From NCBI GenBank assembly GCA_045599805.1, contig JAZRWQ010000134.1:1-12427 (forward strand): DNA of 12,427 nt, read 5' to 3'. The position numbers and the translations under genes were made by a program. The notes beneath the pieces are model-generated. The model ran no database searches and was not told the DNA's origin. It was given only the letters and a program-made list of their open reading frames with translations. This document shows positions 6,324 through 12,427 of this stretch, piece by piece. The DNA comes from JAZRWQ01 sp045599805. GTDB taxonomy: Bacteria > Bacillota > Clostridia > Oscillospirales > UMGS1783. Each line of letters opens with the position of its first letter. Position 1 is the first letter of the stretch.

Positions 6324-7583
6324 TTACTTTACGGAAAATTTTTCTATGATCTGCGCTTCGGTCATGGCAACCTGTTCGCCGGTTTCCATGTTCTTAACGG
6401 GAATAAGTCCGCTTTCAAGCTCGCTTTCGCCGATAATGGCGGTGTATTTGCATTCGCATTTGGAAGCGTACTTCATCTGCGCCTTGAATGAGCGGTCGTT
6501 TATATCCGAAAGTGCTATGCCGCCGTTTAAGCGGATCTTCTGCGCAAGTACCATGGCATAATCGCCCTCCTTTTGTCCCATGGAGGCGATATACAAATCG
6601 GGCTTGTCGGGCGCTTCGATTTCAATGCCGCTGCTTTCGATAAGGAGCAAAAGACGTTCCAGCCCCATGCCGAAGCCCATACCGGCAAGTGGTATGCCGC
6701 CGAGGTCCTCGGAAAGTCCGTCATATCTGCCGCCGCCTAAGACCGTGCCCTGCGCGCCGATGTTATCGGATACGAATTCAAATACCGTGCGGTTGTAATA
6801 GTCAAGCCCTCTTACGATAAGGGGATCAACGGTGTACTTGATGTCCAGCGCCTCGAGCCCACGCTTTACGCCGTCAAAATGCTCCCTGCATTCATCGCAC
6901 AGATAGTCGATGATCGAGGGGGCGTTATCCTTGAAGGATGAGCATACGGGCGATTTGCAGTCCAGAAGACGCAAAGGATTCTTCTCCATTCTGGAAAGGC
7001 AGGTCTCGCACAGCTCGCTCTTATACTGCGAGTAGTATTCAATAAGCGCCTTTTTATAATCCTCTCTGCACTTTTTGCAGCCTATCGAGTTTATGCGAAG
7101 GGATATGCCGCCGATGCCGAGGGATTTGAATATATGATTGCCGAAGGCGATTACCTCGCAGTCGGCGCGGTAGCCGTATGCACCGAAAAGCTCAATACCG
7201 AACTGGTGGAATTCTCTCAGTCTGCCTGCCTGCGGCTTTTCGTAGCGGAAGCAGGGGATTATATAATACATCTTAAGGGGCATTGCGCCGCCGTACAGAC
7301 CGTGCTCTATTACAAGTCTGCCTACCGATGCCGTTCCTTCGGGGCGAAGGGTTATGCCTCTGCCGCCCTTGTCCTCAAAGGAATACATTTCCTTCTGAAC
7401 TACGTCGGTCGTGTCGCCGACACCGCGCTGGAAAAGCTCGGTATGCTCAAAGGTGGGGAAGCGAACCTCTTTAAAATCAAATTTTTCGGCAATGGTGCGA
7501 AGCCGTCTTTCAAGTGCGTGCCATTTGTATACGTCGGTCGGAAGCACGTCCGCCGTGCCCTTGGGGGCTGTGATGTTTGCCAT
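6324..7583 (-). CDS. hisS: Histidine--tRNA ligase
   Basis: The 419-residue length is normal. The enzyme is a class II synthetase attaching histidine to tRNA-His. The N-terminus APKGTADVLP is typical. Motif 2 is CFRYEKPQAGRLREFHQ (111-127). The HisRS-specific signatures are LIVRGLDYYNRT (255-266), containing the catalytic Arg258, and LGGGRYDGL (282-290). Motif 3 is GMGFGMGLER (301-310), and the anticodon-binding domain follows. Between motif 2 and VRGLDYY lie four cysteine pairs (169/172, 192/195, 209/214, 229/232) that could bind metal. An AAAGGA ribosome binding site lies about eight bases before the ATG. The gap to the upstream mgsA stop is 14 bp. Confidence 0.98.
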   Translation of the reverse strand: MANITAPKGTADVLPTDVYKWHALERRLRTIAEKFDFKEVRFPTFEHTELFQRGVGDTTDVVQKEMYSFEDKGGRGITLRPEGTASVGRLVIEHGLYGGAMPLKMYYIIPCFRYEKPQAGRLREFHQFGIELFGAYGYRADCEVIAFGNHIFKSLGIGGISLRINSIGCKKCREDYKKALIEYYSQYKSELCETCLSRMEKNPLRLLDCKSPVCSSFKDNAPSIIDYLCDECREHFDGVKRGLEALDIKYTVDPLIVRGLDYYNRTVFEFVSDNIGAQGTVLGGGRYDGLSEDLGGIPLAGMGFGMGLERLLLLIESSGIEIEAPDKPDLYIASMGQKEGDYAMVLAQKIRLNGGIALSDINDRSFKAQMKYASKCECKYTAIIGESELESGLIPVKNMETGEQVAMTEAQIIEKFSVK

Positions 7584-7597
7584 AATTATATCCTTTC

Positions 7598-7972
7598 TTA
7601 CCTTTTGCAGTCGCCGTTTTCAATAGCCTTTATTATTATCTCTGCGGTCACTACGTTTGTTGCAAGTATTACGTTGTGTATGTCGCATAGTCGAAGCAGC
7701 GAATCCTTCGGCTCGTAAGAGCCTGCCGTCAGGTTGTCTCTGAAAAACAAAAGCAAATCTATTTCATCGTAAGCTATGCGCGCGGCAATCTGCTCGTCTC
7801 CGCCAAGGCGCCCTGCCATAAAGCAGTGCACGTCAAGGCCTATATCGCGAAGTATCTTGCCGGTGGTGCCGGTGGCATACAGCTTGTGGCGCGACAAAAC
7901 GCCTGCGTATTTCGTGCAGAAGGTCGCCATAAGCTCCTTTTTCTTATCGTGAGCGATTATTGCTATATTCAT
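7598..7972 (-). CDS. mgsA: Methylglyoxal synthase family protein with divergent active site
   Basis: The 124-residue protein aligns with MgsA, which converts dihydroxyacetone phosphate to methylglyoxal and phosphate. Conserved elements are IAHDKKK (6-12), YATGTTGKI (32-40), GRLGGDEQI (54-62; Asp59 corresponds to E. coli catalytic Asp71), LLFFRDNL (74-81; Asp79) and ILATNVVTAEIII (102-114). In E. coli the next segment is PHDPD with His98 and Asp101; here it reads SYEPKD, one residue shorter overall, with Tyr86 in place of the His. Activity may be altered. The ribosome binding site GAGGTG overlaps the stop of the MinD-like gene eight bases upstream, so translation is probably coupled. minD-mgsA proximity is known in Clostridia, usually with minE and rodA between them; both are missing here. 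Confidence 0.88.
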   Translation of the reverse strand: MNIAIIAHDKKKELMATFCTKYAGVLSRHKLYATGTTGKILRDIGLDVHCFMAGRLGGDEQIAARIAYDEIDLLLFFRDNLTAGSYEPKDSLLRLCDIHNVILATNVVTAEIIIKAIENGDCKR

Positions 7973-7980
7973 CTTTCACC

Positions 7981-8712
7981 TCACCAGAATTTATACAAGG
8001 GCTTCTGCTCGCCGCATAGACGGCGTGCAATGTTGTTTATACATATCCCGGCGCGAATTTTTTCCGAGCATACCGGACGGCCGGCGTTGACCTCGGTGCG
8101 CACCTTTTCATCCTCGGGGATAAGCCCTAAAAGCTGAATGGCGGTGTCGTCTATTATCTTGTCGATATTCGGCAGATCGCCCGACTTTATGCGCTCCGGC
8201 TCAATGCGGTTGATAACCAGCCGCATCTTGCCTGCCGCAAGCACCTGCGCCGCCCTGTCGGCATCGCGTATCGAGGTGTATTCGGGGGTAACCACGAGTA
8301 TAAGCAGCGAGCATAATTTTGCAATAACGCCGTGCACCCTGCTTATGCCTGCGCCGCAGTCAAGTATCACGAAATCGTAATCCGACACCTTGCCCAGAAA
8401 CCTGCGCATATTTTCCCGGTTAAGGGAGGCATCGTCAAAATATACCGAAGCCGGTATGAAATCAAGATTTTTGTATTTGTTGTGATGTATGATCACGTCT
8501 TCGGGCTCTTTTGCATCCGTAAGTATATCGTGAAGGGTGTAAACACCCATATCGTCAAGACCGAGAATAAGGTCAAGATTGCGCATGCCTGCATCGCAAT
8601 CTACCGCGAGCACGCGCTTACCCATATTGCTCAGCGCTGCGCTGAGTCCCGAGGCAAAGGTGGATTTGCCTACGCCCCCCTTGCCGGAGGCAATGGCTAC
8701 TACCTGCGCCAT
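7981..8712 (-). CDS. minD: MinD-like septum-site ATPase (ParA/MinD family)
   Basis: The 243-residue protein has the deviant Walker A of the family (GKGGVGKST, 10-18), switch I DCDAGMRNLDLILGL, switch II FVILDCGAGI, VTPEYTSIRDADR and LGLIPEDEKVRTEVNAGRPV, matching MinD throughout. MinD normally binds membrane by a C-terminal amphipathic helix and recruits MinC to block FtsZ at the poles. Here the protein stops at ARRLCGEQKPLYKFW, without the usual Lys/Phe/Leu helix, and no minC or minE is nearby. ATG 8712 gives the canonical MAQVVAIASGKGG start with AGGTG six bases upstream. A GTG at 8721, overlapping the maf stop as GTGA, is the alternative. It lies in an operon with zapA, which supports a division role. 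Confidence 0.88.
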   Translation of the reverse strand: MAQVVAIASGKGGVGKSTFASGLSAALSNMGKRVLAVDCDAGMRNLDLILGLDDMGVYTLHDILTDAKEPEDVIIHHNKYKNLDFIPASVYFDDASLNRENMRRFLGKVSDYDFVILDCGAGISRVHGVIAKLCSLLILVVTPEYTSIRDADRAAQVLAAGKMRLVINRIEPERIKSGDLPNIDKIIDDTAIQLLGLIPEDEKVRTEVNAGRPVCSEKIRAGICINNIARRLCGEQKPLYKFW

Positions 8713-8717
8713 TATCT

Positions 8718-9290
8718 TCACCTGCTTTCCTTTGAAAGTTCTTTTATTTTTAAGGCCGCGCTTGAGGGCAGCCCTACGATGTTTTCGAAATCGCCTTCGG
8801 TTTTCAAAACAAGCTTTTTGCCTATATCCTGTATGCCGTAGGCGCCTGCCTTGTCCATCGGCTCGCCGGTTGCGATGTACTCGTCTATTTCGTTTTCGGT
8901 AAGCTTTTTGAAATAAACTTTTGATGCCTCGCAGTAGTTTATCTTTCGGCCATTCATAAGTATGCAGACGCCGGTGTAAACGGTGTGCATATTCCCCGAT
9001 AAAAGCATAAGCATCCGCTTGGCGTCCTTTTTATCCTCGGGCTTGCCGAAAATCTTTCCGTCGAATACAACCGTGGTATCCGCGCCGACAACAATTGCCT
9101 CCGGGTTATCCGTAAAAACCCTGTTTGCCTTTTCATAGCTTAGTTTAAGCACCATTTTATCCGGCTCGGATATATTTTTTTCGATTTCGCGCTCGTCAAT
9201 ATCGGCGGCGCATATTTTAAAATCAATGCCGTGCGCTTTTAAAAGCGCGCGGCGTCTGGGGGATGCGGATGCCAGTATTATTTCTTTCAT
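8718..9290 (-). CDS. maf: Maf family nucleoside triphosphate pyrophosphatase
   Basis: The 190-residue length is standard. Maf proteins hydrolyse non-canonical or selected NTPs to NMP and pyrophosphate, acting in nucleotide-pool cleaning and linked to septum formation. Signatures are LASASPRRR (6-14), VVGADTTVV (67-75, with the conserved Asp71), GKP (82-84), HTVYTGV (102-108), ATGEPMDKAGAYGIQ (140-154) and GDFENIVGLP (166-175). The SPRR, GKP and YGIQ residues fit the dTTP/UTP-type (YhdE-like) subgroup rather than YceF; this assignment is inference. The start codon overlaps the DUF4321 stop as ATGA, and the stop abuts the MinD-like gene, so all three are probably translationally coupled. Confidence 0.95.
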   Translation of the reverse strand: MKEIILASASPRRRALLKAHGIDFKICAADIDEREIEKNISEPDKMVLKLSYEKANRVFTDNPEAIVVGADTTVVFDGKIFGKPEDKKDAKRMLMLLSGNMHTVYTGVCILMNGRKINYCEASKVYFKKLTENEIDEYIATGEPMDKAGAYGIQDIGKKLVLKTEGDFENIVGLPSSAALKIKELSKESR

Positions 9291-9559
9291 CTTCTGCCGT
9301 AGAATCTGCCGTAAAGCAGCATACCGATAACAATGAAAATGATAACGGAAACGTTAAGCTCTATCCCCACACCCAAAGTGAGCTGCAAAACGCCCATATC
9401 TATCATAGTGGGATTTGCGTTGTTAATGCCGAAGGTCCTGCCGTAGGACAGCCATGACAGAAAAGCAACGTCCTTTGTAAGATAGGCAACAAGGCTGCCT
9501 ATTACGATAGAGCCGAAAAGAAAGATAAAAAACATTATGGTATTGCGGGTATTTTTCAT
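9287..9559 (-). CDS. DUF4321 family small membrane protein
   Basis: The 90-residue protein has two hydrophobic helices (about 8-26 and 69-83) separated by a polar loop. The loop carries FLSWLSYGRTFGINN, and then MGVLQLTLGVGIELNVSVII follows; this pattern I recognise as DUF4321. The function is unknown. Its usual company with maf and cell-shape or division genes in Clostridia suggests an envelope or division role, which is inference. A GAGGAG ribosome binding site overlaps the zapA stop (TGAGGAG), and the gene overlaps maf by four bases, so it is firmly part of this operon. Confidence 0.87.
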   Translation of the reverse strand: MKNTRNTIMFFIFLFGSIVIGSLVAYLTKDVAFLSWLSYGRTFGINNANPTMIDMGVLQLTLGVGIELNVSVIIFIVIGMLLYGRFYGRR

Positions 9560-9570
9560 ATCACTACTCC

Positions 9571-10167
9571 TCAGCGCGCATCCAGAAGCTCATTCAGCGC
9601 GTCGTTTTCTCTTGTAAGTCTTTCCACCTCGTCCGAAAGCTCGTTGAGTTTGCTTACAAGCTCGCGTTTTTCGTTGATGGCGCGCGATGCGTTGTCGATA
9701 TATGCGTTGGCCTTTTCAAGCTCCTCGCACAGTCTTCTGTTTTCCGCCTCCAGCTCTCCCGGAGCGCTTACGTAGTTCTGCTCGTTGCTTATCTGTTCAA
9801 CGAGCTTGCCTATCTGTTCCCGAAGCTGGCGGTTTTCCTCTTCGAGAGACGGGTTTTTGTCGCCCGTGTTTTTCAGTTCATACTGAAGCTCGTCTATCCT
9901 GTCGGCAGAGCGCGATGCTTCGTTGATATAGGAAGAAAGCTGTCTGCGCAGGTTTTCAATATCCGACTTATACTTTTCGCATTCGTCGTTGTACTCCATT
10001 GCCGTAAGCACGGCGGACATGGAAAGGGTTACCTTGGAGCCCATCCGCAGATATACCGATATTCTGCGGTCAACCTCCAGTGCAAGGCGCTTTATGTATT
10101 CCGGATCCTCCTCGGTCTGAATAACGAAATCCATACCGGCAACACAAAATGGAACTGTTCTCATCAT
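9571..10167 (-). CDS. zapA: ZapA-like cell division protein with long C-terminal coiled coil
   Basis: The first 75 or so residues match ZapA: VPFCVAGMDFVIQTEEDPEYI, then RLALEVDRRISVYL, then SAVLTAMEYNDE. ZapA binds and bundles FtsZ at the division ring. The remaining 120 residues (about 60-198) are charged heptad-rich sequence with many Glu/Leu/Arg (such as LEEENRQLREQIGKLVEQI), predicting a long coiled coil. At 198 residues the protein is about twice the size of classical ZapA. ATG 10167 is chosen because AAGGAGG (10176-10182) sits eight bases upstream; a longer frame from a TTG at 10200 includes that ribosome binding site and is rejected. It is the first gene of the minus-strand operon. 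Confidence 0.87.
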   Translation of the reverse strand: MMRTVPFCVAGMDFVIQTEEDPEYIKRLALEVDRRISVYLRMGSKVTLSMSAVLTAMEYNDECEKYKSDIENLRRQLSSYINEASRSADRIDELQYELKNTGDKNPSLEEENRQLREQIGKLVEQISNEQNYVSAPGELEAENRRLCEELEKANAYIDNASRAINEKRELVSKLNELSDEVERLTRENDALNELLDAR

Positions 10168-10208
10168 AACGCATTCCTCCTTATGGGTATAATACTTCAA
10201 TCATACTG

Positions 10209-10237
10209 ATTATATTACAATTCATGCTTACAGTAAA
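10209..10237 (-). promoter_or_regulatory. Sigma-A type promoter for the zapA-to-aspS operon
   Basis: On the minus strand, TTTACT (10237-10232) and a perfect TATAAT (10214-10209) are 17 bp apart. The start site would be near 10202, giving a leader of about 35 nt that contains AAGGAGG. No other promoter of this quality was noticed in the short gaps of the operon, so it likely drives all seven genes. Confidence 0.85.
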
Positions 10238-10257
10238 GAGGATATTTTTAATTTTTA

Positions 10258-10286
10258 TTGACTATTGAGAATAAAAATTATATATT
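10258..10286 (+). promoter_or_regulatory. Probable promoter for proBA
   Basis: TTGACT (10258-10263) is followed after 17 bp by TATATT (10281-10286). The surroundings are very AT-rich and offer other -10-like hexamers, including TATAAT at 10291-10296 with no good partner at 17 bp. It lies back to back with the zapA promoter, the two -35 boxes being 20 bp apart. No operator or T-box is evident. Confidence 0.7.
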
Positions 10287-10321
10287 TATATATAATAATA
10301 TGTTTTAAGGCGGACAGAGCG

Positions 10322-11101
10322 ATGAAAACAAAGAGAATAGTAATAAAAGTGGGCACATCCACGATAACCCACGACAACGGCAAACTGGATTTAGTGCATA
10401 TCGAAAGACTTGTGCGCGTGATATCCGATATAAGCAACAGAGGGACAGAGGTGATACTCGTAACCTCCGGCGCGATAGGCGTCGGCGTTTCCTCTCTGCG
10501 CCTTTCCGAAAAGCCGAAGGACATACCCGGCAAGCAGGCAGCTGCCGCGGTAGGTCAGTGCCGTCTTATGAATATCTACGAAAAGTTTTTCTCGGAATAC
10601 GGCTACGGAGTAGGTCAGATACTTCTGTCGGGCGATATACTTGAACCGGATAAGGGCACCGAAAATGTAAGAAACACGATAAACCGCCTTATCGGCTACG
10701 GCGTTATCCCGATAGTAAACGAAAATGATACTGTAAGCACCGAGGAAATCCAGATAGGCGATAACGATACGCTTTCCGCCATCGTTGCCATTCTTGCCGA
10801 TGCCGACCTGCTCGTTCTTTTATCGGATATCGACGGGCTTTTTGATCACGATCCCCATAAGGGCGGCGCACATCTTATTCCGCTTGTTGAGGGCGTAACC
10901 GATGATATCCGCGCAATGGCAACCGGCTCTGCCACCAATCTCGGCACGGGCGGCATGGTAACCAAGCTCAACGCCGCGCAGATGGTAAACGGCAAGGGCA
11001 TAGATATGCTTTTAACCAACGGCGCATCCCCCGAAAATATCTACGATTATCTTGACGGGAAGCATCCCGGTACTCTTTTTAAGGCAGGAGAAGTAAAATG
11101 A
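10322..11101 (+). CDS. proB: Glutamate 5-kinase, short form without PUA domain
   Basis: The 259-residue protein is a complete amino acid kinase domain: KVGTSTI at the N-terminus, VTSGAIGVG (nucleotide/substrate loop), VGQCRLMNIYEKFF, IVNENDTVS and GDNDTLSA (glutamate binding), LLSDIDGLF, and GTGGMVTKLNAA near the end. It phosphorylates L-glutamate to glutamyl-5-phosphate, the first and usually proline-inhibited step of proline synthesis. The PUA domain of E. coli-type ProB is missing, as in other short ProB proteins. ATG 10322 has AAGGCGGA at 10307-10314; an upstream in-frame start near 10265 falls inside the promoter and is rejected. Its stop overlaps proA as ATGA. Confidence 0.96.
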   Translation: MKTKRIVIKVGTSTITHDNGKLDLVHIERLVRVISDISNRGTEVILVTSGAIGVGVSSLRLSEKPKDIPGKQAAAAVGQCRLMNIYEKFFSEYGYGVGQILLSGDILEPDKGTENVRNTINRLIGYGVIPIVNENDTVSTEEIQIGDNDTLSAIVAILADADLLVLLSDIDGLFDHDPHKGGAHLIPLVEGVTDDIRAMATGSATNLGTGGMVTKLNAAQMVNGKGIDMLLTNGASPENIYDYLDGKHPGTLFKAGEVK

Positions 11102-12342
11102 CTCAGATGCAGTTAATGGCAAAAAACGCCGCTTCGGCATCCCTTTCGCTTTTGAAGCTTTCTGCAAAAAAGAAAAACGAAATACTGCTCGGCATCGCAA
11201 AGGCGCTTAAAGACAACGCCGAAAAGATATATGCCGCCAACGCCGACGACATAAAAAGAGCGCGTGAAAACGGCATAAGTGAAGCCATGATCGACCGCCT
11301 TACCGTTTCCGAAAAGACGATAAATTCGATGGCTGCATCCGCATCCCTTGTTGCGGCGCTGCCCGATCCCGTGGGCGAAACCTTAAACGAATACGTAAGG
11401 GAAGACGGTCTTTCGATAAAAAAGGTAAGCGTGCCCTTCGGCGTTATCGGCATTATATTTGAGGCTCGCCCCAACGTTGCCGTTGACTCCGCTTTGCTCA
11501 CGATAAAATCGGCAAACGCCGTAATACTCCGCGGCGGCAAGGAGGCGCTTTGGTCCAATATGTGCCTTGTTTCGGTGATCCGCGAGGTGCTTAAAAATAA
11601 CGGCGCCGATGAAAACTGCGTAAATCTCATAACCGACACCTCGCGCGACAGTGCAAACGAGCTTATGCACCTTGACGGGTATATCGATTTGCTCATTCCC
11701 CGCGGCGGTAAGGGACTTATAAACGCCGTTACGAAAAACGCCACCGTCCCCGTTATACAGACTGGCGCCGGCAACTGCCATATCTTCGTTGACGAAAGCG
11801 CCGATATCGGTATGGCGGCAGACATAGTCTTTAACGCAAAGACCTCACGTCCCTCGGTATGCAACGCCGCCGAAAGCCTGCTTGTCCACAGAGCAGCGGC
11901 AGATAAGGCTCTGCCCGTAATCTACGGAAAATTAAAGGAAAAGAACGTTGAGCTTCGCGGCGATGACGAAGCCTTGAAAATTCTGCCCGATATAAAAAAG
12001 GCGACCGATGAGGACTATTTCACCGAGTATAACGACTATATCATGTCGGTAAAGATAGTGGGTTCTCTTGAAGAGGCGATAGAGCATATAAATATCCACG
12101 GCACAAAACACAGCGAATGTATCGTGACCGAAAATGCGGATAACGCTCAGCGCTTCATGGACGAGGTGGACGCCGCCGCAGTTTACCATAACGCCTCCAC
12201 CCGATTTACCGACGGCGGCGAGTTCGGCATGGGCGCCGAAATAGGCATTTCCACCCAGAAGCTCCACGCACGCGGCCCCATGGGTTTAAGAGAGCTTACC
12301 ACCTGCAAATACAAGGTGACCGGCAGCGGCCATATCCGCTGA
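11098..12342 (+). CDS. proA: Glutamate-5-semialdehyde dehydrogenase (gamma-glutamyl phosphate reductase)
   Basis: The 414-residue protein is full length. It reduces glutamyl-5-phosphate with NADPH to glutamate semialdehyde, which cyclises toward proline. Signatures include VPFGVIGIIFEARPNVAVD (112-130), SANAVILRGGKEA (138-150), QTGAGNCHIFVDESAD (221-236), KTSRPSVCNAAESLLVH with the catalytic Cys255, and the C-terminal STRFTDGGEFGMGAEIGIS and ARGPMGLRELTT. AGGAG (11086-11090) lies seven bases before the ATG, which overlaps the proB stop by four bases, so the two enzymes are translationally coupled and probably interact. No terminator is visible after the stop; a promoter begins three bases beyond it. 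Confidence 0.98.
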   Translation: MTQMQLMAKNAASASLSLLKLSAKKKNEILLGIAKALKDNAEKIYAANADDIKRARENGISEAMIDRLTVSEKTINSMAASASLVAALPDPVGETLNEYVREDGLSIKKVSVPFGVIGIIFEARPNVAVDSALLTIKSANAVILRGGKEALWSNMCLVSVIREVLKNNGADENCVNLITDTSRDSANELMHLDGYIDLLIPRGGKGLINAVTKNATVPVIQTGAGNCHIFVDESADIGMAADIVFNAKTSRPSVCNAAESLLVHRAAADKALPVIYGKLKEKNVELRGDDEALKILPDIKKATDEDYFTEYNDYIMSVKIVGSLEEAIEHINIHGTKHSECIVTENADNAQRFMDEVDAAAVYHNASTRFTDGGEFGMGAEIGISTQKLHARGPMGLRELTTCKYKVTGSGHIR

Positions 12343-12344
12343 TA

Positions 12345-12373
12345 TTGACTTTTCGCAAAAAATAATTTATAAT
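12345..12373 (+). promoter_or_regulatory. Consensus promoter for the tRNA gene
   Basis: TTGACT (12345-12350) and a perfect TATAAT (12368-12373) are 17 bp apart. The box begins two bases after the proA stop. The start site near 12380 would give a leader of about 18 nt before the tRNA. A 6-bp hairpin (TGCCGC 12380-12385 with GCGGCA 12389-12394) fills most of that leader. Confidence 0.88.
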
Positions 12374-12398
12374 AATCCCTGCCGCCCGGCGGCACTAC

Positions 12399-12427
12399 GC
12401 GGGCGTGGTGGGATTGGCAGACACGAT
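12399..12427 (+). tRNA. tRNA 5' end, probably tRNA-Leu (cut by the window edge)
   Basis: The last 29 bases read as the start of a tRNA: a seven-base acceptor arm GCGGGCG, T8, G9, then a D-arm with GTG/CAC stem and a GGATTGGCAGA loop. The combination GTGG(G/A)ATTGGCAGACAC is the usual 5' pattern of bacterial tRNA-Leu. The anticodon is outside the window, so the isoacceptor cannot be given. Confidence 0.83.

Noticed and set aside
7134..7718. 194-residue + strand open frame opposite hisS and mgsA
   Set aside because: It spans two well-supported minus-strand genes and their ribosome binding sites, with no domain signal.
10168..10200. TTG start at 10200 for zapA
   Set aside because: That start would put the strong AAGGAGG inside the gene; ATG 10167 has it at eight bases.

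Overview
The window looks like chromosomal DNA from a Clostridia-type Firmicute, plausibly an uncultured gut lineage near Oscillospirales. The reasons are strong GGAGG ribosome binding sites, consensus sigma-A promoters with 17-bp spacers, a PUA-less ProB, a DUF4321 membrane protein next to Maf, and a division/housekeeping operon of Clostridia type. This placement is inference from gene content; no rRNA is present.

Region 1 (1-1936, + strand). The 3' part of a membrane-anchored HAMP/PP2C (SpoIIE-type)/HATPase signalling protein is followed, with a 1-base TGATG overlap, by a small GIY-YIG nuclease-domain protein and then a strong intrinsic terminator.

Region 2 (1962-3728, + strand). A consensus promoter drives an E2/chloramphenicol-acetyltransferase-fold protein whose expected active-site His is Glu. 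A 161-bp gap with several possible RNA hairpins separates it from a GNAT N-acetyltransferase.

Region 3 (3725-4522) is the accessory part. A 260-bp palindromic MITE-like element with about 48-bp terminal inverted repeats and flanking TAAG copies abuts the GNAT stop codon and carries an outward terminator. Next to it is a gene for a four-helix-bundle (23S rRNA IVS/S23-like) protein on the minus strand. That gene lies between heptanucleotide arrays in opposite orientation: ten AGAGTTR units on one side and four ACTCTYC units on the other.

Region 4 (4523-10167, minus strand) is a tightly packed operon transcribed right to left: zapA, DUF4321, maf, minD-like, mgsA, hisS, aspS. Most junctions overlap or are 5-14 bp apart, and a consensus promoter lies upstream of zapA. 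It joins cell division (ZapA, MinD), nucleotide housekeeping (Maf), a methylglyoxal synthase homologue and two class II tRNA synthetases.

Region 5 (10168-12427, + strand). A divergent AT-rich promoter region leads into proB-proA (ATGA overlap), the first steps of proline synthesis from glutamate. A consensus promoter directly after the proA stop precedes the 5' end of a tRNA gene, probably tRNA-Leu, cut by the window edge.

Most of the window is ordinary housekeeping. The most interesting stretch is 3725-4450, where two repeat-bounded elements sit at a convergent gene junction. Next come the degenerate E2-like protein and the possible structured leader of the GNAT gene.
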